A model generated the notes under the pieces. That model saw only the letters and a list, made by a program, of their open reading frames with translations. It was not told the DNA's origin and ran no database searches. A stretch of DNA of 64,000 bases from Roseiarcus sp963813555 (GTDB taxonomy: Bacteria; Pseudomonadota; Alphaproteobacteria; Rhizobiales; Beijerinckiaceae), in NCBI GenBank assembly GCA_963813555.1, contig CAWEZX010000010.1, forward strand, positions 62,001-126,000. Reading direction: 5' to 3'. The position numbers and the translations under genes were made by a program. Below, piece after piece: positions 49,549 to 58,445 of this stretch (positions are counted from its first letter, which is position 1; each line of letters starts with the position of its first letter).

Positions 49549-49979
49549 GTCCTACCGGCAAATCAATAGGGTCGGGGTCGCGGGCGCCCTGGATGAGGCT
49601 TGATCGGATTCTTCGGCGCCGGGAGTGAATAGGGCGCCGAAGCAGCCCGGCCGCCGACGGATTTCGCTCTGTCTGAAATGCGCCGCGCCCCCATGTTTTC
49701 ATTGTTCACGCTCCTTTTGTCGGGGCGTTCGCCGCACTGTCAAGCCGCCAACGCGAGCAGTTCCGCTCGCCGCGGCCCATCGAAACGTTGACCCTCCTCT
49801 CAGCGCCTCAAGCGCTGACCTTCAGCGCCGGCAGGGCCAGCGCCGTGCTTCAACCTGCTTGATTGACCTACGAAAGCAGTCAATTGGCTTAGAGAAGCAA
49901 GACCAGTCACGCGGAACCTCCTAATCGGCTTCCCAATCTCACGCGCAATCACGCGCGGTCGAATGGATGGGTTTCCGCT
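49549..49979. other. Intergenic region, no gene seen
   Basis: Between the split flavoprotein gene and the PEP-CTERM gene. No credible family, no strong hairpin. It contains both divergent promoters. Confidence 0.45.
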
Positions 49980-50693
49980 ATGCGCGTTTCCGGGCTGCTT
50001 GGGGCAGTTGTTGCCCTTGGATTGACGACCGCGGGAAACGCCGCCTCGATTACGATCCTGTCACCGGGAGACCTTGGACCTCCCGCTGGATACGGTTCGG
50101 TCGCGACTTTCGATAATGTCTCAGCTGCGGCCTATGGAAGCGCCGCCCCATTCGGCTCGTTCCTTGACGGGGGAGCTGCTTTTTCCGGATCTGGGGTCGT
50201 CATGAACAATGACGGCCAAGGCTCCCTCGGGCTCTACGCGACGCCTCTCGGCGACACGACGAATTACATGGCGGTGCTCCTCGGCGGGTCGGAAGAAATC
50301 GCCTATTCCAGCCTCAAGGATAGCTTCGGATTGTATTGGGGTTCCGTCGACACCTACAATTCGCTGGCGTTCTATAGCGGCGCCGTCCTGGTTGCGACGA
50401 TTACGGGCGCCGACTTGGGCCAGCCCGTGAACGCCAATGGCGGCCAAACGGACTATGCCTCGAACGCCTATGTCTGGATTACGGCGTTGCCGCAATTTGA
50501 TCGGGTGATCGCGGCCTCATCGTCCAATTCGTTTGAATTTGACAACGTCGTCGCCGGCTCGGCGCCTCAGATTCCCGATTCGGTCGCGGCGGTCCCGGAG
50601 CCCTCAACCTGGGCCATGCTGCTGCTCGGCTTCGCTGGACTGGGTTACGGGGCTTTTCGGCGAAGCAGGGCGACAATCTCGATTGTCGGCTGA
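49980..50693 (+). CDS. PEP-CTERM sorting-domain exported protein
   Basis: 237 residues. Signal peptide (GLLGAVVALGLTTAGNAAS), a beta-rich Gly/Ser/Tyr body and the C-terminal sorting signal VPEPSTWAMLLLGFAGLGYG followed by RRSR. Exosortase should cleave and anchor it on the surface; no exosortase gene is in the window. The body matches no function I know. Confidence 0.88.
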   Translation: MRVSGLLGAVVALGLTTAGNAASITILSPGDLGPPAGYGSVATFDNVSAAAYGSAAPFGSFLDGGAAFSGSGVVMNNDGQGSLGLYATPLGDTTNYMAVLLGGSEEIAYSSLKDSFGLYWGSVDTYNSLAFYSGAVLVATITGADLGQPVNANGGQTDYASNAYVWITALPQFDRVIAASSSNSFEFDNVVAGSAPQIPDSVAAVPEPSTWAMLLLGFAGLGYGAFRRSRATISIVG

Positions 50694-50715
50694 CCGGACC
50701 CGCGGGTTTGATGTG

Positions 50716-50865
50716 ACCCAAGATGGGCCGCGATAGCGGGATCGATCAAGTCGCGGGCGTAGCCCCTGAGCCGCGACAGCGTCCGATCCGCGTCCGCGCC
50801 TGCGAAGGCTGTAGCCGACGACATCGGCGACCAGGATCGCCGCGAGCTTCCGGGTCTCGCTCACT
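50716..50865 (-). pseudogene. N-terminal stub of a third adenylate cyclase
   Basis: From GTG 50865, overlapping the previous gene's stop, it reads MSETRKLAAILVADVVGYS. Then a frameshift, then LSRLRG/DLIDPAIAAH-type remnants, and it ends within ~50 codons near the convergent PEP-CTERM gene. It is nearly identical to the start of the two full cyclases, so it is a truncated tandem copy. Confidence 0.8.
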
Positions 50866-52777
50866 CCTCCGGCATCCCGGCCTTGCGCAGGCCCCCAAGC
50901 AGGCGGTCCCAATATTCAACGTAGCGCGGATCGGTCTGCGCAGCGAGAGTCAGCGCCCGCCATGACTTCCACTCCGCCAGCGTTCTGGCGGCGCCGAAAG
51001 TGGCAAGATAGCGCTGGAGCGCTTCATGGGCCTGCGATTGCTCGCCGGCCAGGGCAAGCGCAGCAATGAGAAAGGGATACGGAACCGAGTGGTTGGGATT
51101 GATCTCGATCGCGCGACGAGCCGCTTCGATCGCTTGATCATACTGCTTCAACGCGAGATGGCTGCTCGCCTTGTCCGCATCCCATAAAGATCGAAAGGGA
51201 TTATCTGGACTGAGCCAGATCGCTTTATCGATCAATTCAACGCTCTTCTGGAATTCGCCCATCCGCCTCATGACGAAGCCCGCGTGCCAATAGGCGTCCG
51301 CCAGGCTCGGGTCCAGGTCGAGCGCGCGCCGGTCCTCGGCCAGCGCCTCGTCGAGGCGAAACTCGGCCTGGAGCACGAAAGCGTTAAAGAGGTGAGCCGG
51401 AGCGTAGTTCGGATCGAGCGCAAGCGCTTTCGACAACAATACGTCGGCCCGCTTAAGGTCGTCCCTCGGGTCGTGACCACGGCCAAGCGAAGGCAACAAC
51501 TCGATCGCCGACCACGTCAGAGCGCGGACATTGTTGGGATCGGCGGCGAGCGCCAGTTCGCAGGGAGAATCGGTTCTGAGAAAGACAACATCGTTCTTCA
51601 GGAAGGCTGCCTGGCACTCGAGAGCCAAATCCTCGGCGTCGGGATTCGCCGCAGGTGTCCGTGTGAGACGCGCGGCTTCGAGCTGGGGTAGTTGAACGTG
51701 GATCGCGCGCGCGAGACGGGCGACGATCTCGTCCTGCGTCTGCAGCACATCGGCGCGCGAGGTGTCGAATTGTTCGGCCCACAGATGGGCGCCGCTTTCG
51801 GCGTCGATGAGCTGGGCGTTGACCCTCACCTGATTGCCGGTCGGTTGCACGGAGCCTTCCAGCACATAACGCACACTCAAGTCTCTGCCGATAGCCTTGG
51901 CGTCGACCGGCTTGCCTTTATATATGAGGGCGGTGGTGTGCGCGATCACGACGCTGTCACGGAGGCGCGCGAGCGCGGTGGTCAATTGGTCGGTCAGGGC
52001 GTCGGCGAAGTAATCCTGACTCGGATCGCCCGAGAGATTGGCGAACGGCAGCGCCACTATGGAAAGGCGCGCCGGCGCTGCGCTCGAAGCGATGGGCGCA
52101 GGCCGGTTCGCGTTGAGGAACCACCATCCGCCGCCCGCGAGCACGACGAGCAACGCCGCGCTCAAGGCGGCGAGCGGAGGAAACGCGAAGCGCTTTTTTG
52201 GCGGCGCGGGAGTAACAGGCTCCGCCGGCTTCGCGGGCTCGACCTGCCTGGGGATGCTGACTTGCAGCGAGTAAACCCGGATCGGTTCGGTGATGTTCTT
52301 GAGTTCAGTGGGGCCGAGGTCGGCGACCGCCAGATCAAGCCGCCCCTTGACCTGTCGGTAGGCGTCCTCGGACAGGCAGATCGCGCCGGGCGCGGCGATC
52401 CGCTCGAGCCGCGCGGCGATATTGACGCCGTCGCCCATCAGATCGCCGTCGCTCTCCTCGACGACATCGCCCAGATGAATGCCGACGCGGAATTCGATGC
52501 GCTTGTCCGGTGGGACTCCCGCGTTGCGCTCGATGAGGCCGTTCTGCACTTCGATCGCGCAACGCACTGCGTCGACCATGCTGCGAAACTCGATGAGAAT
52601 GCCGTCGCCGGTGCGCTTGACGACGCGCCCGCGATGGGCGGCGATGGCGGGATCGATCAGGTCGGTGCGCAGGCCCCTGAGCCGCGACAGGGTGCGATCC
52701 TCGTCCGCTCCCGCGAGCCGGCTGTAGCCGACGACATCGGCGACTAGGATCGCCGCAATTTTCCCAGTCTCGCTCAT
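50861..52777 (-). CDS. Class III adenylate/guanylate cyclase with membrane helix and TPR tail
   Basis: 638 residues from ATG 52777. The cyclase domain (1-165) has LVADVVGYSRL and RTGDGILIEF (metal Asp) and GDGVNIAARLERIA. One membrane helix (PPLAALSAALLVVLAGGGWW, ~205-225) follows, then a FlgO/TolB-like domain (VALPFANLSGDPSQDYFADA) and TPRs to the end. The topology places cyclase and TPR on opposite sides of the membrane, unlike the paralogue at 44918. It probably makes cAMP in response to a periplasmic signal (inference). Confidence 0.9.
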   Translation of the reverse strand: MSETGKIAAILVADVVGYSRLAGADEDRTLSRLRGLRTDLIDPAIAAHRGRVVKRTGDGILIEFRSMVDAVRCAIEVQNGLIERNAGVPPDKRIEFRVGIHLGDVVEESDGDLMGDGVNIAARLERIAAPGAICLSEDAYRQVKGRLDLAVADLGPTELKNITEPIRVYSLQVSIPRQVEPAKPAEPVTPAPPKKRFAFPPLAALSAALLVVLAGGGWWFLNANRPAPIASSAAPARLSIVALPFANLSGDPSQDYFADALTDQLTTALARLRDSVVIAHTTALIYKGKPVDAKAIGRDLSVRYVLEGSVQPTGNQVRVNAQLIDAESGAHLWAEQFDTSRADVLQTQDEIVARLARAIHVQLPQLEAARLTRTPAANPDAEDLALECQAAFLKNDVVFLRTDSPCELALAADPNNVRALTWSAIELLPSLGRGHDPRDDLKRADVLLSKALALDPNYAPAHLFNAFVLQAEFRLDEALAEDRRALDLDPSLADAYWHAGFVMRRMGEFQKSVELIDKAIWLSPDNPFRSLWDADKASSHLALKQYDQAIEAARRAIEINPNHSVPYPFLIAALALAGEQSQAHEALQRYLATFGAARTLAEWKSWRALTLAAQTDPRYVEYWDRLLGGLRKAGMPEE

Positions 52778-52899
52778 GGCGCGCCCCTCGGCCGTGATTC
52801 AGATTAGCACAAATCCGCTTCAATAAGACGCGATTCAGCTGAGACGCGGCCTCAAATGCGCGCCCTAAGCCTGTCGAAGGGAACAATTCCTGTTGGCGT

Positions 52900-53823
52900 T
52901 CAGACCAAATCGAGCGTCCAGGTCTGGCCGACGAGGTCGTGGCCGAACGAATGGTGCGGCGCTTCGCTAACCAACCTGAACCCCTCCGCCTGATAGATGC
53001 GCCGGGCGGCGACCAAGATGTCGTTGGTCCATAAGGTGAGTTGACGATAGCCCAGGTCGCGTGCCCGAGCGACGCATGTGGCGACCAGCGTGCGCCCGAG
53101 GCCGGTCCCGCGGGCGCTTGGCTCGACATAGAGCAGCCTGAGTTTCGCGACCTTTGGCTCGTTGCCCTTCATCAGGAAAATGGAGCCGACAATCGCGCCG
53201 CCGCGCTCCGCGACCCAGCCGTCCTCTTTGGCCGGATCGAATTCGGCGACAAAGGCCCCGAGAATGCGGCTGGCCAGACCCTCGTAAGTCCAGTTCCAGC
53301 CGTATTCCTGGGCATAGAGGACGGCCTGGCGGTGGATGATCCAGCCGACGTCGCCCGGCTGCAGCGGCCGCAAACGGAGTTCCCCGCCCTCCGCTTCGCG
53401 GTCCTTCAACGCCGTGCGGATGTCGCGCATGGCCTCGACGAGGCGTTCGCGCCCGCTGAGGTCGATCGGCTCGAGAAGGGCGTCGACTTGCGTTCGCGCC
53501 CCGGCTTCGGCCGCGGCGAAGACCTTGCGCCCCGTGTCGGTCAGCGACAAGAGCCTATGCTTGCGATGGTCGGGGCTGACCCGGCTCTCCGCCAGTCCGC
53601 GCGTTACGAAGCGCCCCACGATGCGGCTCAGATGCGCCTTGTCCATGTCTAGCGCGCGGCCGATCTCCGCCGCCGTCCGGCCGCCCTCGGGCGCCCGGGC
53701 CAGTTCGTAGAGAACGCGGGCTTCCGGCAGCGACGGGTCGGTCGCCGGCAGGCTGCGGTTCAAGAGGCCGATCTTGAGAGTGTAAAATCGGTTGAAGGCG
53801 CGCACCTCGTCGGTCAGCGTCAT
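52900..53823 (-). CDS. MarR-GNAT fusion: regulator plus acetyltransferase
   Basis: 307 residues. Residues 1-140 are a MarR winged helix (ARVLYELARAPEGGRTAAEI, DKAHLSRIVGRFVTRGL, DHRKHRLLSLTDTG). Residues 150-305 are a GNAT N-acetyltransferase with LLYVEPSARGTGLGRTLVAT (acetyl-CoA loop) and AARRIYQAEGFRLV. Substrate unknown. Ten bases upstream of its start lies a perfect palindrome, so it is probably self-regulated. Confidence 0.9.
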   Translation of the reverse strand: MTLTDEVRAFNRFYTLKIGLLNRSLPATDPSLPEARVLYELARAPEGGRTAAEIGRALDMDKAHLSRIVGRFVTRGLAESRVSPDHRKHRLLSLTDTGRKVFAAAEAGARTQVDALLEPIDLSGRERLVEAMRDIRTALKDREAEGGELRLRPLQPGDVGWIIHRQAVLYAQEYGWNWTYEGLASRILGAFVAEFDPAKEDGWVAERGGAIVGSIFLMKGNEPKVAKLRLLYVEPSARGTGLGRTLVATCVARARDLGYRQLTLWTNDILVAARRIYQAEGFRLVSEAPHHSFGHDLVGQTWTLDLV

Positions 53824-53833
53824 GGCGGCGGCT

Positions 53834-53864
53834 CTCCTAGTGTTGTCTCAGACAACACTAGGAG
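53834..53864 (-). promoter_or_regulatory. Perfect palindromic operator of the MarR-GNAT gene
   Basis: Two 15-bp arms, CTCCTAGTGTTGTCT (53834-53848) and its exact complement (53850-53864), around one base. The core TTGTCT-N-AGACAA fits MarR sites. It covers the ribosome-binding region and ends 10 bp before the ATG, so binding would block transcription or initiation. Confidence 0.85.
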
Positions 53865-54045
53865 CAAGGCACCCACAGGGCAAGATGGCGCCGGCCGTCT
53901 CTTAGGCGAAAGCAGATCGGGCCTAGCGCAATCCAGCGCTTTTTCGAGTTGCAGATAAGAGGGCCTAACATATTGAAAAAGCTCGGTCGCGTGCAGAATC
54001 GCACACCCGCCTGGCGGCGCGCTTCAGCCTTGCGTCCGGCGCGCC

Positions 54046-54705
54046 TTAAAGCTCCTCGCCGGCCAGCGCGGCCTTGAGCTTGTCTGCCGCCTCCTGGGCG
54101 TTGCGCCAGTGCGGCGCGATCGCCAAAGCGCGCTCATAGACCTTGAGCGCGTCTTCCCGCTTTCCGCGCGCCTCAAGGATCGCGCCCATGCCCATGAGCG
54201 CGCCGAGGTGCCTGGGTTCGCGCTTGAGCGTTTGCGCGATGTCGGCCATCGAGCCGTTATAGTCGTCATCGAGGTAACGCGCGGTCGCGCGGGCGTTCCA
54301 GCCTTCCGCCCAGTCGGGCAGGAGCGCGATCGTCGAATCGAGGATTTTGAGAGCGTCGGAATAATTTTCGACCCCGATCGCCTGCCGCGCCCGCCGAAGC
54401 AGAAGATCGGCGGTGTCCGAGCCCGATTCGGAATAACTGTGCAGAAGCCGGGTGATGATCCCCGACGTCTCGTCCGCGTCGTTGGAGGCAGCGAGCCGCG
54501 CATAGAGATCGGCGCGCTCTTCCGCGGGCGTTTTCGGCGCCGGCTTGTCCGGCTTGGCCTGTGGCGCTTGGCCGTCCGGCTTGGCCTGCGGCCCGTCCGG
54601 CTTGGCCTGGGGCGCAGCCGGGGTGTCGGCGGCCCACGCAGGCGCGCCGGCCAAAATGGCCGTGATCGCTAGGCTGGCGAAGAGGGAATGCGCGGGGCGC
54701 CGCAT
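54046..54705 (-). CDS. Exported TPR protein
   Basis: 219 residues. Signal peptide (FASLAITAILAGAPAWAA), a Pro/Lys-rich linker with repeated QAKPDG units, then three to four TPR motifs (NYSDALKILDSTIALLPDWA; REDALKVYERALAIAPHWRN). A periplasmic protein-interaction role is expected; no partner is evident. Confidence 0.8.
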   Translation of the reverse strand: MRRPAHSLFASLAITAILAGAPAWAADTPAAPQAKPDGPQAKPDGQAPQAKPDKPAPKTPAEERADLYARLAASNDADETSGIITRLLHSYSESGSDTADLLLRRARQAIGVENYSDALKILDSTIALLPDWAEGWNARATARYLDDDYNGSMADIAQTLKREPRHLGALMGMGAILEARGKREDALKVYERALAIAPHWRNAQEAADKLKAALAGEEL

Positions 54706-54761
54706 CGCACAAGTCTAGCGTGAGCGACGGCAATCGTCAAAACGATCGGCGTGAGCGACGG

Positions 54762-54887
54762 CTATCCCTGCCGAGCCTTGTAGCGCCTCTGCGTCTTGTT
54801 GATGATGTAGACGCGGCCCTTGCGACGCACGAGGCGATTGTCGCGATGGCGGTTGCGCAAGGACTTCAGCGAATTACGGACTTTCAC
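54762..54887 (-). CDS. rpmJ: 50S ribosomal protein L36
   Basis: 41 residues from GTG 54887 to TAG 54762. Reads MKVRNSLKSLRNRHRDNRLV, RRKGRVYIINKTQRRYKARQ and G, the Cys-free L36 type of alphaproteobacteria. Isolated gene on the minus strand between the TPR and CBS genes. Confidence 0.95.
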   Translation of the reverse strand: MKVRNSLKSLRNRHRDNRLVRRKGRVYIINKTQRRYKARQG

Positions 54888-55094
54888 GGCATCACCAAAG
54901 ACTCAAGCGGCAGGTAATCGCCCACGGCGGACAAATCGAAGAGGCGCTCCTATGCCTCAAACCGCCGTCGCGATCAAGGGCGCCGAGCCATCTCCGCCAG
55001 CGTTGGCGCCCCGCCTTTTTTCAGACCAACTCCGGCGACAAAGTGTCGAGCGGGCGTGGGGCGAAGAATCCAAGCCTTCGAGTGGAGGCTATCC

Positions 55095-55535
55095 ATGAGG
55101 GTTGCGGACGTCCTGAAATCGAACCGCCAGTCTCTGGCGACATGCATTCCCGAAGAATCGATCACCTCAATTTGCACCCGGCTGAGCGCCCTCAACATCG
55201 GCGCCTTCCCCGTCTGCGACGCCCATGGGACCCTGGTCGGAATTATCTCCGAGCGCGACGTCGTGCGTGCTTTCGCCAAGGACGGGCCCAGACTTGCGGA
55301 CATGCACGTTGGCGACCTGATGACCCGCGAGGTCACGACCTGCACGCAGGAAACGACCATGATCGAGGCGGAGAAGCTCATGAACAAGCACCGCGTTCGC
55401 CATTTGCCGGTCATGGACGGCGGAAAGCTCGTGGGCATGCTGTCGATCCGGGACGTCATGGTCTGGCGGCAGCGGGAAGCGCGGGACGAGGCCAACGTTC
55501 TGCGCGACGCTATGATCGCCGTCCGGAACCGGTGA
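55095..55535 (+). CDS. CBS-domain protein
   Basis: 146 residues from ATG 55095 with GGAGG at 55084-55088. Two CBS motifs: SALNIGAFPVCDAHGTLVGI with ISERDVVRAFA, and KHRVRHLPVMDGGKLVGMLS with IRDVMVWR. Such proteins sense adenine nucleotides. No fused enzyme domain; partner unknown. Confidence 0.92.
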   Translation: MRVADVLKSNRQSLATCIPEESITSICTRLSALNIGAFPVCDAHGTLVGIISERDVVRAFAKDGPRLADMHVGDLMTREVTTCTQETTMIEAEKLMNKHRVRHLPVMDGGKLVGMLSIRDVMVWRQREARDEANVLRDAMIAVRNR

Positions 55536-55556
55536 GGCGCGGGAAGCGCCGGGACC

Positions 55557-56006
55557 TCACGGTGTCTTCAGCCCGTCCATCAACCGCCGATGCCCGTCGG
55601 GAATCGGAACCGGGCGGTTGGTCGCCCGCTCGACATAGACGTGAGTGTAACGGCCAGCCGCGGCGGCCTCTGAAGCCCCGGCTTTGAACACCGCGAGGTG
55701 GTAGCGCACCGAGGAACGACCAAGGTGCTCGACCGCGACGCCGACTTCCGCGGGCTCAGGATAAGTGAGGCTCGCGTAGAACCGGCAGTTGCTTTCGACG
55801 ACCAGGCCGATGATCGGACTTAAGGCCGGATCGAGCAGCCCCGCCTCGATGAGAATTGCGTTCACCGCCGAATCGAACAGCGCGTAATAGACGACATTGT
55901 TGAGATGGCCGTAGGCGTCGTTGTCGCCCCAGCGGGTCGCCAAGGTCACGAACCGGGCGAAAGCCGTCCGATCCGGCGGCCCGTGGCGATCGGGGTCGGC
56001 GACCAT
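55557..56006 (-). CDS. Acyl-CoA thioesterase, 4HBT hot-dog family
   Basis: 149 residues. RWGDNDAYGHLNNVVYYALF carries the catalytic Asp of the 4-hydroxybenzoyl-CoA/YbgC type; VVESNCRFYASLTYPE and SSVRYHLAVFKAG complete the hot-dog fold. Substrate unknown. Confidence 0.88.
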   Translation of the reverse strand: MVADPDRHGPPDRTAFARFVTLATRWGDNDAYGHLNNVVYYALFDSAVNAILIEAGLLDPALSPIIGLVVESNCRFYASLTYPEPAEVGVAVEHLGRSSVRYHLAVFKAGASEAAAAGRYTHVYVERATNRPVPIPDGHRRLMDGLKTP

Positions 56007-56230
56007 GCCCGTGTCAGGCTCGGGCGAGCGGGTCAGAGCCGACCGACATCGCGCCGAGAGGGAACAAGGCGCTCCTCACGGGCCCAAATGCCTGGGCGAA
56101 GGAGTTATCGAAGAGGGCGACCATGCTCTCTCGCGGCGCGTGCGGTTGGCTTCGCCTCTTAGCCCGCGCGCGGCTATCATGACAAGGCGGCGAGCGGCCT
56201 TGACGAGGAGTGAGGAGCAAAGAGCGGGCG

Positions 56231-57142
56231 ATGGCCAACGATGAGAGCGAATCCGATTCCGTGCCCGCCTCGCGCGAGCCGCCGCCTCGCGCCCTTACGA
56301 GGGTTTCGCCGATGGTGCGCCGCTTGGTGGCGCCGAACGCCTCGCCCTTCACCTTCAACGGCACATGCAGCTATATCGTCGGCGAAGGCAGGGTCGCTAT
56401 CGTCGATCCGGGTCCGGACGACGATACCCATCTTTCGGCGCTGCTCGCCGCGGTTGAGGGCGAGCGGGTCGAGACCATTCTCGTCACCCATACCCATCGC
56501 GATCACAGCGTCGGCGCAGGCAAGCTCCGCGCGGCGACGGGCGCGCGGGTGGTCGGCGCGGCGCCGTTCATGGCCCGTGGCGATGGCGCAGCCGGCCTCG
56601 ATTCCGCTCATGACCGCGACTATTCGCCCGACGCAATTCTCAACGACGGCGAGCGTTGGCAGGGCGCCGGTTACACGATGGAGGCCGTCGCCACGCCCGG
56701 ACATTGCTCCAATCATCTATGTTTCGCGCTTCTGGAGGAAGACGCGCTGTTTTCCGGCGATCACGTCATGGCCTGGTCGACGTCGGTGGTCGCGCCACCC
56801 GACGGTTCGATGCGCGCCTACATGGACTCGCTCGACAAGCTGCGCGGACGGTCCGAGACGATCTATTGGCCTGGCCACGGCGGTCCCGCCGTCGAACCGC
56901 AGCGGTGTCTGCGCGCGTTGATCCACCACCGGCGCCAGCGGGAAGCCTCGATCCTGAAGGCGCTCGCGGACGGCCCGCAAACAATTCCTGCGCTCGTCGC
57001 CAAGATCTATGTGGGCTTAAGCCCGTCCTTGACGCATGCCGCCGGCCTCTCCGCGCTTGCCCATCTCGAGGATTTGAGCGAGCGCGGGGCGGTGGTCGGC
57101 GAGACGCCCGCTGCCGGCGAGCAGCGCTTTCGACTGGCCTAG
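56231..57142 (+). CDS. MBL-fold metallo-hydrolase, LACTB2-like
   Basis: 303 residues from ATG 56231; GTG 56210 is the upstream alternative. TILVTHTHRDHSVGAGKL holds the metal-binding HxHxDH, AVATPGHCSNHLCF and LFSGDHVMAWSTSVV the further ligands, and WPGHGG the last His. The C-terminal ~70 residues are a winged-helix-like tail as in LACTB2 endoribonuclease-type proteins. Hydrolase of unknown substrate. Repeat copy C starts ~45 bp after its stop. Confidence 0.9.
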   Translation: MANDESESDSVPASREPPPRALTRVSPMVRRLVAPNASPFTFNGTCSYIVGEGRVAIVDPGPDDDTHLSALLAAVEGERVETILVTHTHRDHSVGAGKLRAATGARVVGAAPFMARGDGAAGLDSAHDRDYSPDAILNDGERWQGAGYTMEAVATPGHCSNHLCFALLEEDALFSGDHVMAWSTSVVAPPDGSMRAYMDSLDKLRGRSETIYWPGHGGPAVEPQRCLRALIHHRRQREASILKALADGPQTIPALVAKIYVGLSPSLTHAAGLSALAHLEDLSERGAVVGETPAAGEQRFRLA

Positions 57143-57187
57143 AATTGATTACATTTCAATAGCGTTATTTAAGGCTCGTTGGCGTCG

Positions 57188-57305
57188 GGTCAATCTATTT
57201 GGGTTTTCTTGGCGCGTGGCCATTTCGCTGCGAAAACCCCGACGAATGACTGTTGGATTTCCTTGGATTCTCTCGTCCGAATCGAGCCTTTTCAATGAGT
57301 TACAC
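57188..57305 (+). repeat. Dispersed repeat copy C
   Basis: TTTGGGTTTTCTTGGCGCGT, CGAAAACCCCGACGAATGA, TTGGATTTCCTTGGATTCTC, TCGTCCGAATCGAGCC and TTTTCAATGAGTTACACG. Uninterrupted, it shows the sequence that the IS1595 transposon split in copy B. Same strand and just 3' of the MBL gene. Confidence 0.88.
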
Positions 57306-57371
57306 GCGATTTTCGTTGGAAATCAACTTATTGAGCGAAGCTCGCAACGATGCTGAAATGGCGCGCCCGGG

Positions 57372-58085
57372 CTATGCGGCGATCTGGACGCCGGCAATGT
57401 CCTTCCACGCGTTCAGCGCGTCGGCGCGAAGCGCTCGATAGTCAGATGCTGAGAGGGCGTGGCGGGGAAAGTGGAAGAGGTTGGCGATGGGATCATGGAT
57501 CGAGATGAAGCGCTGCAGTTGCCGCGGCGATTTGAACCGCTTCATGATCCGCTCTCGCCGCCTCGTTGGCTGATGGGAATTTTCGGCCCGATTATTGAGT
57601 CCCTTATGCTGGCGATGCTCGAACTTCATGCCCATGTCCGTGCGCGCGGCGCCGTAAGAACCGAGCTTATCGGTGACCAAGACACGCGGAGCGCGGGCCT
57701 GTTTGCGGACGAGCTTGCGAAGCAGGCGTTCAGCGGCGCCTCGGTCGCGGCAACTCTGAACCAAAGCGTCGAGGACAAAGCCGTCCTGATCGACGGCGCG
57801 CCAAAGCCAGTGCTTTTCACCATTGATGGCGACCACGACCTCATCGAGATGCCACTTGTCGCCGAATTGCGGCGCGCGCCGGCGCACTTCGTTGGCGAAG
57901 TCTCGGCCGAATTTCTCAGCCCAACGCCGGACGGTTTCGTGACTGACGATCATACCGCGGGCGGCCAGAAGATCTTCGACCATTCTCAGGCTGAGAGGGA
58001 AACGGAAATAGAGCCAAACCGCATGGGCGATGACCTCAGCGGGAAAGCGATGACCACGATAGCAGGAATTTGACGTCTGGCTCAT
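57372..58085 (-). CDS. IS6-family transposase
   Basis: 237 residues from ATG 58085. RHRF-like GHRFPAEVIAHAVWLYFRFP, SHETVRRWAEKFG, KWHLDEVVVAINGEKHWLWR (Asp), VLVTDKLGSYGAA (Asp) and LNNRAENSHQPTRRRERIMK (Glu) give a full DDE set. I could not define the terminal repeats with confidence. Confidence 0.9.
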   Translation of the reverse strand: MSQTSNSCYRGHRFPAEVIAHAVWLYFRFPLSLRMVEDLLAARGMIVSHETVRRWAEKFGRDFANEVRRRAPQFGDKWHLDEVVVAINGEKHWLWRAVDQDGFVLDALVQSCRDRGAAERLLRKLVRKQARAPRVLVTDKLGSYGAARTDMGMKFEHRQHKGLNNRAENSHQPTRRRERIMKRFKSPRQLQRFISIHDPIANLFHFPRHALSASDYRALRADALNAWKDIAGVQIAA

Positions 58086-58094
58086 CGCCGCCAA

Positions 58095-58385
58095 CTAGCC
58101 CAAAACCATCGACAAATCGTCAACGTGACAGTCCCCCTGAAACTCCGCCCGACATTCGCGCGACCGGCAGGTCCATTTGGTTCCCGAGGCCAAGCGGCGC
58201 GGGCTCTAGTCGCCGGAAGTGTGGTCTGCTTACTCACGGCGGCGGTGTCCGTTGTAGTCGAAGGCGGACCAAGTGATGGACCACAAGGGGCGGTGAAGCC
58301 TATTTCGCGCTCGCAATGGAATGGAGGCTATGGCGCGCATTCCGGTCCTCCCCGAGGCGACCGCTGCAGGCGCGCGCTATCCGCC
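58095..58385. other. Intergenic region between IS6 and IS1182, no gene seen
   Basis: Includes the likely right end of the IS6 element. No coding frame is convincing. Confidence 0.4.
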
Positions 58386-58445
58386 CAGGCTGTGTGAAAA
58401 CCTGGGTTGGGTTAGAATCCTGAAGGATTTGAGTCGGGGTTCTTG

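Noticed and set aside
51692..52747. 351-codon frame antisense to the second cyclase
   Set aside because: Same shadow pattern; the minus-strand gene is clearly real.
58095..58385. Possible small genes between IS6 and IS1182
   Set aside because: Open frames here have no start signal, no family likeness and overlap probable IS ends.
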